This document shows positions 10,776 to 20,735 of a DNA stretch of 64,000 nucleotides, piece after piece. Made by a program: the position numbers and the translations under genes. The number at the start of each line of letters is the position of its first letter. Within the stretch, counting starts at the first letter, position 1. The stretch is from assembly GCA_963921795.1 (NCBI GenBank), contig OY997659.1, forward strand, positions 26,419,708-26,483,707. The letters run 5' to 3'. The DNA comes from Nannobrachium achirus (taxonomy: Eukaryota; Chordata; Actinopteri; Myctophiformes; Myctophidae). The notes beneath the pieces were generated by a model, which was not told where the DNA came from, searched no databases, and worked only from the letters and a program-made list of their open reading frames with translations.

Positions 10776-11847
10776 CCAAGGCACAAGAGAGCAAAGACAG
10801 TGTTGCCAACTCGGGCATTTATTGAACAGTTCTTATTTTACAACAGCATTGTAATGCAACGTAGCATGAATGAACAACATAAATGTGAATAACTGAAATT
10901 GTCTTTTAATAAATCAACACAAGGTTTTCCCGGGACGGGGCTGTCGTTTCTCCTCTTCGTGGGGCGGCCAGGGGGGGGGTAGGTAAGAGTTACTTTAAAG
11001 GGGTTTCCCTCCACAGGAAACAGGCGAGTATAATTCCATTGTATAGTCTCTCTTCCCCACCGGCGCTAGGTGAGTATAGTTCCTCTCTACAGGTGACAGG
11101 TAAAGTATTTCTTTCCCATAGGTAATAGGTGAGTATAGTTCTTTTCCACAGGTGACAGGTAATAGGTGAGTAGGTGCCCGCTCTTACACAAATCCGTCTA
11201 ATTCTCTATCTTCTAAATAAAATGAACACGGGGTATAATGGGCCTGGGGCCAGAGAATTTCCGGATACTAGTAAGGTTTTAAGGGAAGTGAGATATACTC
11301 AACAAAATAGGAATAGGGGTGGCTCGCTGGGGGTCCGGAAGGTAAGGCTGTGGTCTCCTTTTCCAGGTCCTTCTCCTCAGCTCGCCGAGTACACACTCTC
11401 CAGTGATAGGTACACACTCCACAGTGAGTCAGGTTTGCGCTCCTCATTGATCCAGGTACACACTCCTCAGTGTCAGTCCGCTCCCAGTCCATGCCTAGAA
11501 GTAATGAGTAGAAGGAACATTACTATAATGCACTTTACACAGTAACATGCGGTGGAGAGGGAAATATGGTGGCTCTTACCGCCTGTCTGCCCATGATCAG
11601 CTTGTCAGAGACTCCCAGCACAGACTGAAGGGGAGAGCGAGCTCAGTACTTATGCACCCCTGTGTTGGGTGGGGCCCACAGGTGCATACGCTTGTGCCTG
11701 ATGAAGCGTGTGGGCCGGCAGGTAACGCCCGTCAATCACTTGGCCCACACAGTGTGTTGGTCTGCTAGGGCTCGCTCTCCCATCCAGGGTGCGCTTCTTT
11801 GACATGCAGGGCCTACCTGGCGGGCGGTGTCCGAACGAACCACCACA
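10776..11847 (-). repeat. LTR 1 of the array (leftmost; outer 3' LTR)
   Basis: The right edge (minus-strand start TGTGGTGGTTCG) is at 11847, directly against the polypurine tract. By comparison with LTR 2, identity on the left begins at 10776 (CCAAGGCAC). A canonical TG boundary would instead be at 10801. A minus-strand AATAAA lies at 10818-10823, with a GU-rich stretch beyond it that favours the longer LTR. Inside are three copies of a CACACTC..CAGTG motif (11390-11482) and a run of AGGTGAGTA-type repeats (11065-11175). The pol frame ends inside the LTR at 11650. Confidence 0.88.
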
Positions 11848-14800
11848 CATCCCCCCCCTTAAGCTTGCTACTGGTTCGCAAACTTGCCGCTCTTCCTCAT
11901 AGAGCCTGGACAGGGCATCGGCATGGGGAATATCCTTCCCTGGTTTATGCTCCACCTCAAAGTTGTAATCCTGCAACTCCAGAAACCAACGTGTTATTCT
12001 CTTATTAGTGTCCTTACTTTTAGCCATCCATTTCAATGGTGCGTGGTCCGTTATGAGAGTGAAACGCCTTCCCCACAAATAATAGCGTAGGTGGTGTACG
12101 GCCCACTTAATAGCAAGAGCCTCTTTCTCTATCGTTGCATAATTAAGTTCATGCTTTAAGAGCTTTCTGCTAATGAAGACTATTGGGTGCTCTTCGTCAT
12201 CAATGACTTGCGAGAGCACGGCCCCGAGGCCTGTGTTCGAGGCGTCGGTGTGGAGTAGAAAATTCTTACCGAAGTCCGGGGTTTTTAGGACCGGCTCATC
12301 GCAGAGCTTCAGTTTGAGGCCTCGGAACACGGCCTCGGTCTCCTCTGTCCAGCGCAGCATATTGGGCCGACTTTGTCGGGTCATCTCGTACAAGGGAGCT
12401 GCAAGGGTAGCATAGTTATTTATGAACTTGTTATAGTAGGACATGATTCCCAAGAATGACTTTAACTGCTTCTTGCTGACGGGTTTGGGCCATTCGCGTA
12501 TACGCTCCACTTTGCGTAATTGGGGTTTTACGCACCCGCGCCCAATAGTGAAACCCAAATATTCGGCCTCATACAGACCTATTCGGCACTTCTTGGCGTT
12601 GGCGGTCAGACCCGCTCGTCGGAGAGCTCCCAGGACTGCTTCGATGTGATGGAGGTGATTCTCCCAGGTGCTGCTGTGGATCACAATGTCATCTAAATAT
12701 GCGGCGGCATAGAGATGATGGGGCCTTAATACTCGGTCCATGAGTCTCTGAAATGTTGCGGGGGCACCGTGTACCCCGAACGGTAAGACAGTATATTGGA
12801 ACAGCCCTTCAGGGGTAGAGAAGGCTGTTTTCTCTTTGGTTTCTTTTGTAAGGGGCACTTGCCAATAGCCTTTTGTCAAATCGAGGGTGCTTACAAATCG
12901 AGCGGGGCCCAGCCGCTCGATTAATTCATCTACCCGGGGCATGGGGTAAGCATCAAAATTTGAAATCTCATTTAATTTACGGAAATCATTGCAGAACCGG
13001 ATTGTGCCGTCCGGCTTGGGGACCAGCACAATGGGACTCGACCAGGCACTGTGTGACTCCTCTATAATTCCCAGTTGTAGCATATTTGTTACCTCCTCTT
13101 TTACAGCTCCTCGCCGGGCCTCTGGGATACGGTACGGACGTTGTCTCACTATTTTCCCCGGGGTTGTTTGGATGTCGTGCGCAATAGCGTGGGTACGGCC
13201 CGGCAGTTCTGAGAACCGGTCCGCATTCCTACTCAGAAGCTCACGTATATCTTGCGCCTGAGCTGGGGACAGTTCCTCTCCAATAGGGACTGGAGGCGGG
13301 TTCTGAGAGGAGAGAGTGGTTAGTAGGGCCGGGAGAGCGACAGGAGGCACAACGTGCCACTTTTTCAGCAGATTAATATGGTAAATTTGCATAGTTTTCC
13401 GCCGCCCTATTTGGCGCACGCGGTAGTTGACCGGGCCCAGTTTCTCCATAATTTCGTATGGCCCTTGCCATTTTGCGAGAAATTTACATTCGCTCGTGGG
13501 AATGAGCACCAGCACTTTTTCGCCCACCTCAAAGCTCCGCAGCGTGGCGCCTCGGTTGTACACCCTGCACTGGGCGCGCTGCGCTTGTTCCATGTGTTCA
13601 CGAACGAGCGGCCAGATCTTCTTGGCTCTCTCCCCTTCACATAGGTTCCCATCAATCGCGCTGACGTTCCTCCGAGCATTTTCCAGGTTCGGATCGTTCC
13701 ACTGTTGTGTGGCGAAGTCCCCTCTGAGCGGAGAGCTCTCATCCTCCTCTTCGGGGAAGTCAGGCCACGCCACCGGCTCTGGCTCTTCTGACGAGGTGCC
13801 CCGCGGCGCTTCCTCCGCCTCGGGTGCATCTCCCTGCAGCTCCTCGTCTGGAGAGGGTTCGCTCTCTGGTCCCTCTGAGTCGGCGCGGAAGATCGGGCAC
13901 GCGGGCAATGAGTTCCTCCAACGGGGGCCCGGCCGGATCTTTCTTCTTCGCCGCGGCCGCGGCGGTCCTCTGCCCCCCGGGTTCCAATGTCTCTCAAACA
14001 GCACACAGTCCGTGCCGATGAGCAGTGGGACCGGTAGGTTAGGTACAATTCCAGCTTCCACTTCGACATCTCCTTTGGTGGATTGGACGCGTATCAGCGT
14101 CGTTGGGTAGGAGCGCACATCCCCATGCACACAGCTGACCGGCATACGGCTGGAGGTGGGACGCCCGGCATGCTCAGCGTGTACCAGCGTGACGACGCTC
14201 CCCGAGTCGAGAAGAGCCTGGGTGTCCACTCCGTCAATTCTCACCGGCAGGTTGGAGTGGCGCCGCCGCTGGCTCCCGGAGTGAAGGCAGGGGCGTCGGC
14301 CGTCGGAGGCGGCGGTGGCGGATGGCATGGATACGTCCCGGTCTCGGTCCGGGCAGGACCATGCGATATGATCCGCTTTCCCGCAGACGTAGCACCGGCG
14401 TGATGTCTGCGGTTGGCTTCGGGCAGTCCGCTCTGTGGCGGCTCGTCTCGTAGTAGTAGGCGACAGGGGAGTAGCCGGAGGCCGCGAGCGGTCCCGGTTG
14501 TAACGTGCCTCCCCCGTCCCTCTGGGAATCTCTGACTTTGTGCTTCTCATCATCTCTGTACTCACTTGGTGATTTTCCAGGAGCGCAACCAGGGCCTCCA
14601 CGGAATTTGGGCTCACCTGTGAGGCATAGCGGCGGGCATCAGGCGGCAGGGAACGTATACATTTGTCTATGACAATTCTCTCAATCAGTGGCGGGTCACC
14701 GGCCGTAGTCAGCCACCCATGAGTTAGGCGGAGGAGAGCGGCTATTTGGGGCCGAGGCGGCAGCGCCGCTTGCATGTTCCACCCATGGAAGCGCTGGGCT

Positions 14801-15156
14801 CGGGCCGGCATACTATAACCTTGACTAGCCAAGATAGCTGCTTTCAGGCGCCTATATTCACGGGCCTCTGCCAGGGGTAGGTCACGGCACACACGTTGGG
14901 CTTCTCCTGAGAGGAAAGGAGCGATGATGCTGCCCCAGTCGGGGACGGGCCATCGTTCCCGGGCAGCGGTGCGCTCGAACACCTCCAGGAAGGCTTCAAT
15001 ATCATCATCGGGGGACAGTTTCGTTAACACTTCTCCAGGCGAACGTGTGGGATTAACGTTTTGGTCAATTTGGATTTTCTCTATTAATTTAGTCACCGCT
15101 TGCTGTAATTCGGCCTGGCTCTGTAACAGAGCGTCTAGGGCCGGTGTGGTTGTCAT
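11650..15156 (-). CDS. gag-pol polyprotein of the Gmr1-type element, copy 1, lacking the integrase core
   Basis: A single frame of 1168 residues starts at an ATG just after the leader. Residues about 48-200 form a SCAN-like retroviral capsid. The nucleocapsid knuckle is C255-X2-C-X4-H-X4-C268. The protease has D-S-G at 317-319 and a later L-L-I-G-T (378-382). Residues 425-475 are an acidic linker. Residues about 507-601 match only the C-terminal integrase region, with the GPY motif at 565-567. Reverse transcriptase covers about 650-890 with Y-L-D-D at 820-823. RNase H follows with D971, E1012, D1037 and D1080. Integrase before RT is the Gmr1 order. The HHCC finger and D,D-35-E core that should precede residue 507 are absent without loss of frame. 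Residues 1104-1168 are encoded by the LTR. RT and RNase H look intact, but integration would need integrase from elsewhere. Confidence 0.93.
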   Translation of the reverse strand: MTTTPALDALLQSQAELQQAVTKLIEKIQIDQNVNPTRSPGEVLTKLSPDDDIEAFLEVFERTAARERWPVPDWGSIIAPFLSGEAQRVCRDLPLAEAREYRRLKAAILASQGYSMPARAQRFHGWNMQAALPPRPQIAALLRLTHGWLTTAGDPPLIERIVIDKCIRSLPPDARRYASQVSPNSVEALVALLENHQVSTEMMRSTKSEIPRGTGEARYNRDRSRPPATPLSPTTTRRAATERTARSQPQTSRRCYVCGKADHIAWSCPDRDRDVSMPSATAASDGRRPCLHSGSQRRRHSNLPVRIDGVDTQALLDSGSVVTLVHAEHAGRPTSSRMPVSCVHGDVRSYPTTLIRVQSTKGDVEVEAGIVPNLPVPLLIGTDCVLFERHWNPGGRGPPRPRRRRKIRPGPRWRNSLPACPIFRADSEGPESEPSPDEELQGDAPEAEEAPRGTSSEEPEPVAWPDFPEEEDESSPLRGDFATQQWNDPNLENARRNVSAIDGNLCEGERAKKIWPLVREHMEQAQRAQCRVYNRGATLRSFEVGEKVLVLIPTSECKFLAKWQGPYEIMEKLGPVNYRVRQIGRRKTMQIYHINLLKKWHVVPPVALPALLTTLSSQNPPPVPIGEELSPAQAQDIRELLSRNADRFSELPGRTHAIAHDIQTTPGKIVRQRPYRIPEARRGAVKEEVTNMLQLGIIEESHSAWSSPIVLVPKPDGTIRFCNDFRKLNEISNFDAYPMPRVDELIERLGPARFVSTLDLTKGYWQVPLTKETKEKTAFSTPEGLFQYTVLPFGVHGAPATFQRLMDRVLRPHHLYAAAYLDDIVIHSSTWENHLHHIEAVLGALRRAGLTANAKKCRIGLYEAEYLGFTIGRGCVKPQLRKVERIREWPKPVSKKQLKSFLGIMSYYNKFINNYATLAAPLYEMTRQSRPNMLRWTEETEAVFRGLKLKLCDEPVLKTPDFGKNFLLHTDASNTGLGAVLSQVIDDEEHPIVFISRKLLKHELNYATIEKEALAIKWAVHHLRYYLWGRRFTLITDHAPLKWMAKSKDTNKRITRWFLELQDYNFEVEHKPGKDIPHADALSRLYEEERQVCEPVASLRGGMCGGSFGHRPPGRPCMSKKRTLDGRASPSRPTHCVGQVIDGRYLPAHTLHQAQAYAPVGPTQHRGA
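11848..11860 (-). other. polypurine tract of copy 1
   Basis: On the minus strand AAGGGGGGGGATG directly precedes the LTR start TGTGGTGG; it would prime plus-strand DNA synthesis. It is also read as codons of the pol frame. The equivalent site recurs every 4444 bp, the last at 29624-29636. Confidence 0.85.
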
Positions 15157-15171
15157 ATTGCGTCTAGGTGA

Positions 15172-15219
15172 GGTTCAGTACCCGTATTCTGCACACCATG
15201 TGTGGAGACTGAACCCAAA
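15172..15219 (-). promoter_or_regulatory. leader hairpin at the expected primer-binding position (copy 1)
   Basis: Between the gag ATG and the LTR, GGTTCAGT (15172-15179) pairs perfectly with ACTGAACC (15208-15215). An inner stem CACAC/GTGTG (15192-15196 with 15200-15204) has a 3-nt loop. I found no 18-nt complement to a vertebrate tRNA that I could recognise here. The hairpin repeats in each unit. Confidence 0.6.
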
Positions 15220-16291
15220 CCAAGGCACAAGAGAGCAAAGACAGTGTTGCCAACTCGGGCATTTATTGAACAGTTCTTATTTTACAACAGCATTGTAATG
15301 CAACGTAGCATGAATGAACAACATAAATGTGAATAACTGAAATTGTCTTTTAATAAATCAACACAAGGTTTTCCCGGGACGGGGCTGTCGTTTCTCCTCT
15401 TCGTGGGGCGGCCAGGGGGGGGGTAGGTAAGAGTTACTTTAAAGGGGTTTCCCTCCACAGGAAACAGGCGAGTATAATTCCATTGTATAGTCTCTCTTCC
15501 CCACCGGCGCTAGGTGAGTATAGTTCCTCTCTACAGGTGACAGGTAAAGTATTTCTTTCCCATAGGTAATAGGTGAGTATAGTTCTTTTCCACAGGTGAC
15601 AGGTAATAGGTGAGTAGGTGCCCGCTCTTACACAAATCCGTCTAATTCTCTATCTTCTAAATAAAATGAACACGGGGTATAATGGGCCTGGGGCCAGAGA
15701 ATTTCCGGATACTAGTAAGGTTTTAAGGGAAGTGAGATATACTCAACAAAATAGGAATAGGGGTGGCTCGCTGGGGGTCCGGAAGGTAAGGCTGTGGTCT
15801 CCTTTTCCAGGTCCTTCTCCTCAGCTCGCCGAGTACACACTCTCCAGTGATAGGTACACACTCCACAGTGAGTCAGGTTTGCGCTCCTCATTGATCCAGG
15901 TACACACTCCTCAGTGTCAGTCCGCTCCCAGTCCATGCCTAGAAGTAATGAGTAGAAGGAACATTACTATAATGCACTTTACACAGTAACATGCGGTGGA
16001 GAGGGAAATATGGTGGCTCTTACCGCCTGTCTGCCCATGATCAGCTTGTCAGAGACTCCCAGCACAGACTGAAGGGGAGAGCGAGCTCAGTACTTATGCA
16101 CCCCTGTGTTGGGTGGGGCCCACAGGTGCATACGCTTGTGCCTGATGAAGCGTGTGGGCCGGCAGGTAACGCCCGTCAATCACTTGGCCCACACAGTGTG
16201 TTGGTCTGCTAGGGCTCGCTCTCCCATCCAGGGTGCGCTTCTTTGACATGCAGGGCCTACCTGGCGGGCGGTGTCCGAACGAACCACCACA
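15220..16291 (-). repeat. LTR 2 of the array
   Basis: The first internal shared LTR, acting as the 5' LTR of copy 1 and the 3' LTR of copy 2. Its landmarks match LTR 1 at an offset of 4444 bp. Its left edge joins the copy 1 leader. Confidence 0.9.
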
Positions 16292-19200
16292 CATCCCCCC
16301 CCTTAAGCTTGCTACTGGTTCGCAAACTTGCCGCTCTTCCTCATAGAGCCTGGACAGGGCATCGGCATGGGGAATATCCTTCCCTGGTTTATGCTCCACC
16401 TCAAAGTTGTAATCCTGCAACTCCAGAAACCAACGTGTTATTCTCTTATTAGTGTCCTTACTTTTAGCCATCCATTTCAATGGTGCGTGGTCCGTTATGA
16501 GAGTGAAACGCCTTCCCCACAAATAATAGCGTAGGTGGTGTACGGCCCACTTAATAGCAAGAGCCTCTTTCTCTATCGTTGCATAATTAAGTTCATGCTT
16601 TAAGAGCTTTCTGCTAATGAAGACTATTGGGTGCTCTTCGTCATCAATGACTTGCGAGAGCACGGCCCCGAGGCCTGTGTTCGAGGCGTCGGTGTGGAGT
16701 AGAAAATTCTTACCGAAGTCCGGGGTTTTTAGGACCGGCTCATCGCAGAGCTTCAGTTTGAGGCCTCGGAACACGGCCTCGGTCTCCTCTGTCCAGCGCA
16801 GCATATTGGGCCGACTTTGTCGGGTCATCTCGTACAAGGGAGCTGCAAGGGTAGCATAGTTATTTATGAACTTGTTATAGTAGGACATGATTCCCAAGAA
16901 TGACTTTAACTGCTTCTTGCTGACGGGTTTGGGCCATTCGCGTATACGCTCCACTTTGCGTAATTGGGGTTTTACGCACCCGCGCCCAATAGTGAAACCC
17001 AAATATTCGGCCTCATACAGACCTATTCGGCACTTCTTGGCGTTGGCGGTCAGACCCGCTCGTCGGAGAGCTCCCAGGACTGCTTCGATGTGATGGAGGT
17101 GATTCTCCCAGGTGCTGCTGTGGATCACAATGTCATCTAAATATGCGGCGGCATAGAGATGATGGGGCCTTAATACTCGGTCCATGAGTCTCTGAAATGT
17201 TGCGGGGGCACCGTGTACCCCGAACGGTAAGACAGTATATTGGAACAGCCCTTCAGGGGTAGAGAAGGCTGTTTTCTCTTTGGTTTCTTTTGTAAGGGGC
17301 ACTTGCCAATAGCCTTTTGTCAAATCGAGGGTGCTTACAAATCGAGCGGGGCCCAGCCGCTCGATTAATTCATCTACCCGGGGCATGGGGTAAGCATCAA
17401 AATTTGAAATCTCATTTAATTTACGGAAATCATTGCAGAACCGGATTGTGCCGTCCGGCTTGGGGACCAGCACAATGGGACTCGACCAGGCACTGTGTGA
17501 CTCCTCTATAATTCCCAGTTGTAGCATATTTGTTACCTCCTCTTTTACAGCTCCTCGCCGGGCCTCTGGGATACGGTACGGACGTTGTCTCACTATTTTC
17601 CCCGGGGTTGTTTGGATGTCGTGCGCAATAGCGTGGGTACGGCCCGGCAGTTCTGAGAACCGGTCCGCATTCCTACTCAGAAGCTCACGTATATCTTGCG
17701 CCTGAGCTGGGGACAGTTCCTCTCCAATAGGGACTGGAGGCGGGTTCTGAGAGGAGAGAGTGGTTAGTAGGGCCGGGAGAGCGACAGGAGGCACAACGTG
17801 CCACTTTTTCAGCAGATTAATATGGTAAATTTGCATAGTTTTCCGCCGCCCTATTTGGCGCACGCGGTAGTTGACCGGGCCCAGTTTCTCCATAATTTCG
17901 TATGGCCCTTGCCATTTTGCGAGAAATTTACATTCGCTCGTGGGAATGAGCACCAGCACTTTTTCGCCCACCTCAAAGCTCCGCAGCGTGGCGCCTCGGT
18001 TGTACACCCTGCACTGGGCGCGCTGCGCTTGTTCCATGTGTTCACGAACGAGCGGCCAGATCTTCTTGGCTCTCTCCCCTTCACATAGGTTCCCATCAAT
18101 CGCGCTGACGTTCCTCCGAGCATTTTCCAGGTTCGGATCGTTCCACTGTTGTGTGGCGAAGTCCCCTCTGAGCGGAGAGCTCTCATCCTCCTCTTCGGGG
18201 AAGTCAGGCCACGCCACCGGCTCTGGCTCTTCTGACGAGGTGCCCCGCGGCGCTTCCTCCGCCTCGGGTGCATCTCCCTGCAGCTCCTCGTCTGGAGAGG
18301 GTTCGCTCTCTGGTCCCTCTGAGTCGGCGCGGAAGATCGGGCACGCGGGCAATGAGTTCCTCCAACGGGGGCCCGGCCGGATCTTTCTTCTTCGCCGCGG
18401 CCGCGGCGGTCCTCTGCCCCCCGGGTTCCAATGTCTCTCAAACAGCACACAGTCCGTGCCGATGAGCAGTGGGACCGGTAGGTTAGGTACAATTCCAGCT
18501 TCCACTTCGACATCTCCTTTGGTGGATTGGACGCGTATCAGCGTCGTTGGGTAGGAGCGCACATCCCCATGCACACAGCTGACCGGCATACGGCTGGAGG
18601 TGGGACGCCCGGCATGCTCAGCGTGTACCAGCGTGACGACGCTCCCCGAGTCGAGAAGAGCCTGGGTGTCCACTCCGTCAATTCTCACCGGCAGGTTGGA
18701 GTGGCGCCGCCGCTGGCTCCCGGAGTGAAGGCAGGGGCGTCGGCCGTCGGAGGCGGCGGTGGCGGATGGCATGGATACGTCCCGGTCTCGGTCCGGGCAG
18801 GACCATGCGATATGATCCGCTTTCCCGCAGACGTAGCACCGGCGTGATGTCTGCGGTTGGCTTCGGGCAGTCCGCTCTGTGGCGGCTCGTCTCGTAGTAG
18901 TAGGCGACAGGGGAGTAGCCGGAGGCCGCGAGCGGTCCCGGTTGTAACGTGCCTCCCCCGTCCCTCTGGGAATCTCTGACTTTGTGCTTCTCATCATCTC
19001 TGTACTCACTTGGTGATTTTCCAGGAGCGCAACCAGGGCCTCCACGGAATTTGGGCTCACCTGTGAGGCATAGCGGCGGGCATCAGGCGGCAGGGAACGT
19101 ATACATTTGTCTATGACAATTCTCTCAATCAGTGGCGGGTCACCGGCCGTAGTCAGCCACCCATGAGTTAGGCGGAGGAGAGCGGCTATTTGGGGCCGAG

Positions 19201-19600
19201 GCGGCAGCGCCGCTTGCATGTTCCACCCATGGAAGCGCTGGGCTCGGGCCGGCATACTATAACCTTGACTAGCCAAGATAGCTGCTTTCAGGCGCCTATA
19301 TTCACGGGCCTCTGCCAGGGGTAGGTCACGGCACACACGTTGGGCTTCTCCTGAGAGGAAAGGAGCGATGATGCTGCCCCAGTCGGGGACGGGCCATCGT
19401 TCCCGGGCAGCGGTGCGCTCGAACACCTCCAGGAAGGCTTCAATATCATCATCGGGGGACAGTTTCGTTAACACTTCTCCAGGCGAACGTGTGGGATTAA
19501 CGTTTTGGTCAATTTGGATTTTCTCTATTAATTTAGTCACCGCTTGCTGTAATTCGGCCTGGCTCTGTAACAGAGCGTCTAGGGCCGGTGTGGTTGTCAT
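16094..19600 (-). CDS. gag-pol polyprotein, copy 2
   Basis: The predicted 1168-residue protein is identical to copy 1, including the missing integrase core and the tail read from LTR 2. No frameshift or stop has accumulated, so it was copied or homogenised very recently. Antisense open frames at the same place are by-products of GC-rich codons. Confidence 0.92.
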   Translation of the reverse strand: MTTTPALDALLQSQAELQQAVTKLIEKIQIDQNVNPTRSPGEVLTKLSPDDDIEAFLEVFERTAARERWPVPDWGSIIAPFLSGEAQRVCRDLPLAEAREYRRLKAAILASQGYSMPARAQRFHGWNMQAALPPRPQIAALLRLTHGWLTTAGDPPLIERIVIDKCIRSLPPDARRYASQVSPNSVEALVALLENHQVSTEMMRSTKSEIPRGTGEARYNRDRSRPPATPLSPTTTRRAATERTARSQPQTSRRCYVCGKADHIAWSCPDRDRDVSMPSATAASDGRRPCLHSGSQRRRHSNLPVRIDGVDTQALLDSGSVVTLVHAEHAGRPTSSRMPVSCVHGDVRSYPTTLIRVQSTKGDVEVEAGIVPNLPVPLLIGTDCVLFERHWNPGGRGPPRPRRRRKIRPGPRWRNSLPACPIFRADSEGPESEPSPDEELQGDAPEAEEAPRGTSSEEPEPVAWPDFPEEEDESSPLRGDFATQQWNDPNLENARRNVSAIDGNLCEGERAKKIWPLVREHMEQAQRAQCRVYNRGATLRSFEVGEKVLVLIPTSECKFLAKWQGPYEIMEKLGPVNYRVRQIGRRKTMQIYHINLLKKWHVVPPVALPALLTTLSSQNPPPVPIGEELSPAQAQDIRELLSRNADRFSELPGRTHAIAHDIQTTPGKIVRQRPYRIPEARRGAVKEEVTNMLQLGIIEESHSAWSSPIVLVPKPDGTIRFCNDFRKLNEISNFDAYPMPRVDELIERLGPARFVSTLDLTKGYWQVPLTKETKEKTAFSTPEGLFQYTVLPFGVHGAPATFQRLMDRVLRPHHLYAAAYLDDIVIHSSTWENHLHHIEAVLGALRRAGLTANAKKCRIGLYEAEYLGFTIGRGCVKPQLRKVERIREWPKPVSKKQLKSFLGIMSYYNKFINNYATLAAPLYEMTRQSRPNMLRWTEETEAVFRGLKLKLCDEPVLKTPDFGKNFLLHTDASNTGLGAVLSQVIDDEEHPIVFISRKLLKHELNYATIEKEALAIKWAVHHLRYYLWGRRFTLITDHAPLKWMAKSKDTNKRITRWFLELQDYNFEVEHKPGKDIPHADALSRLYEEERQVCEPVASLRGGMCGGSFGHRPPGRPCMSKKRTLDGRASPSRPTHCVGQVIDGRYLPAHTLHQAQAYAPVGPTQHRGA

Positions 19601-19663
19601 ATTGCGTCTAGGTGAGGTTCAGTACCCGTATTCTGCACACCATGTGTGGAGACTGAACCCAAA

Positions 19664-20735
19664 CCAAGGCACAAGAGAGCAAAGACAGTGTTGCCAACTC
19701 GGGCATTTATTGAACAGTTCTTATTTTACAACAGCATTGTAATGCAACGTAGCATGAATGAACAACATAAATGTGAATAACTGAAATTGTCTTTTAATAA
19801 ATCAACACAAGGTTTTCCCGGGACGGGGCTGTCGTTTCTCCTCTTCGTGGGGCGGCCAGGGGGGGGGTAGGTAAGAGTTACTTTAAAGGGGTTTCCCTCC
19901 ACAGGAAACAGGCGAGTATAATTCCATTGTATAGTCTCTCTTCCCCACCGGCGCTAGGTGAGTATAGTTCCTCTCTACAGGTGACAGGTAAAGTATTTCT
20001 TTCCCATAGGTAATAGGTGAGTATAGTTCTTTTCCACAGGTGACAGGTAATAGGTGAGTAGGTGCCCGCTCTTACACAAATCCGTCTAATTCTCTATCTT
20101 CTAAATAAAATGAACACGGGGTATAATGGGCCTGGGGCCAGAGAATTTCCGGATACTAGTAAGGTTTTAAGGGAAGTGAGATATACTCAACAAAATAGGA
20201 ATAGGGGTGGCTCGCTGGGGGTCCGGAAGGTAAGGCTGTGGTCTCCTTTTCCAGGTCCTTCTCCTCAGCTCGCCGAGTACACACTCTCCAGTGATAGGTA
20301 CACACTCCACAGTGAGTCAGGTTTGCGCTCCTCATTGATCCAGGTACACACTCCTCAGTGTCAGTCCGCTCCCAGTCCATGCCTAGAAGTAATGAGTAGA
20401 AGGAACATTACTATAATGCACTTTACACAGTAACATGCGGTGGAGAGGGAAATATGGTGGCTCTTACCGCCTGTCTGCCCATGATCAGCTTGTCAGAGAC
20501 TCCCAGCACAGACTGAAGGGGAGAGCGAGCTCAGTACTTATGCACCCCTGTGTTGGGTGGGGCCCACAGGTGCATACGCTTGTGCCTGATGAAGCGTGTG
20601 GGCCGGCAGGTAACGCCCGTCAATCACTTGGCCCACACAGTGTGTTGGTCTGCTAGGGCTCGCTCTCCCATCCAGGGTGCGCTTCTTTGACATGCAGGGC
20701 CTACCTGGCGGGCGGTGTCCGAACGAACCACCACA
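19664..20735 (-). repeat. LTR 3 of the array
   Basis: The internal shared LTR between copies 2 and 3. The minus-strand poly(A) signal is at about 19706-19711. No difference from LTR 2 was seen. Confidence 0.9.

Noticed and set aside
13407-14110. Open frames of 220 and 227 codons overlapping gag-pol, repeated in each unit
   Set aside because: They are alternative-frame or antisense shadows of the acidic linker and protease region. The amino-acid composition is low-complexity, with no domain.
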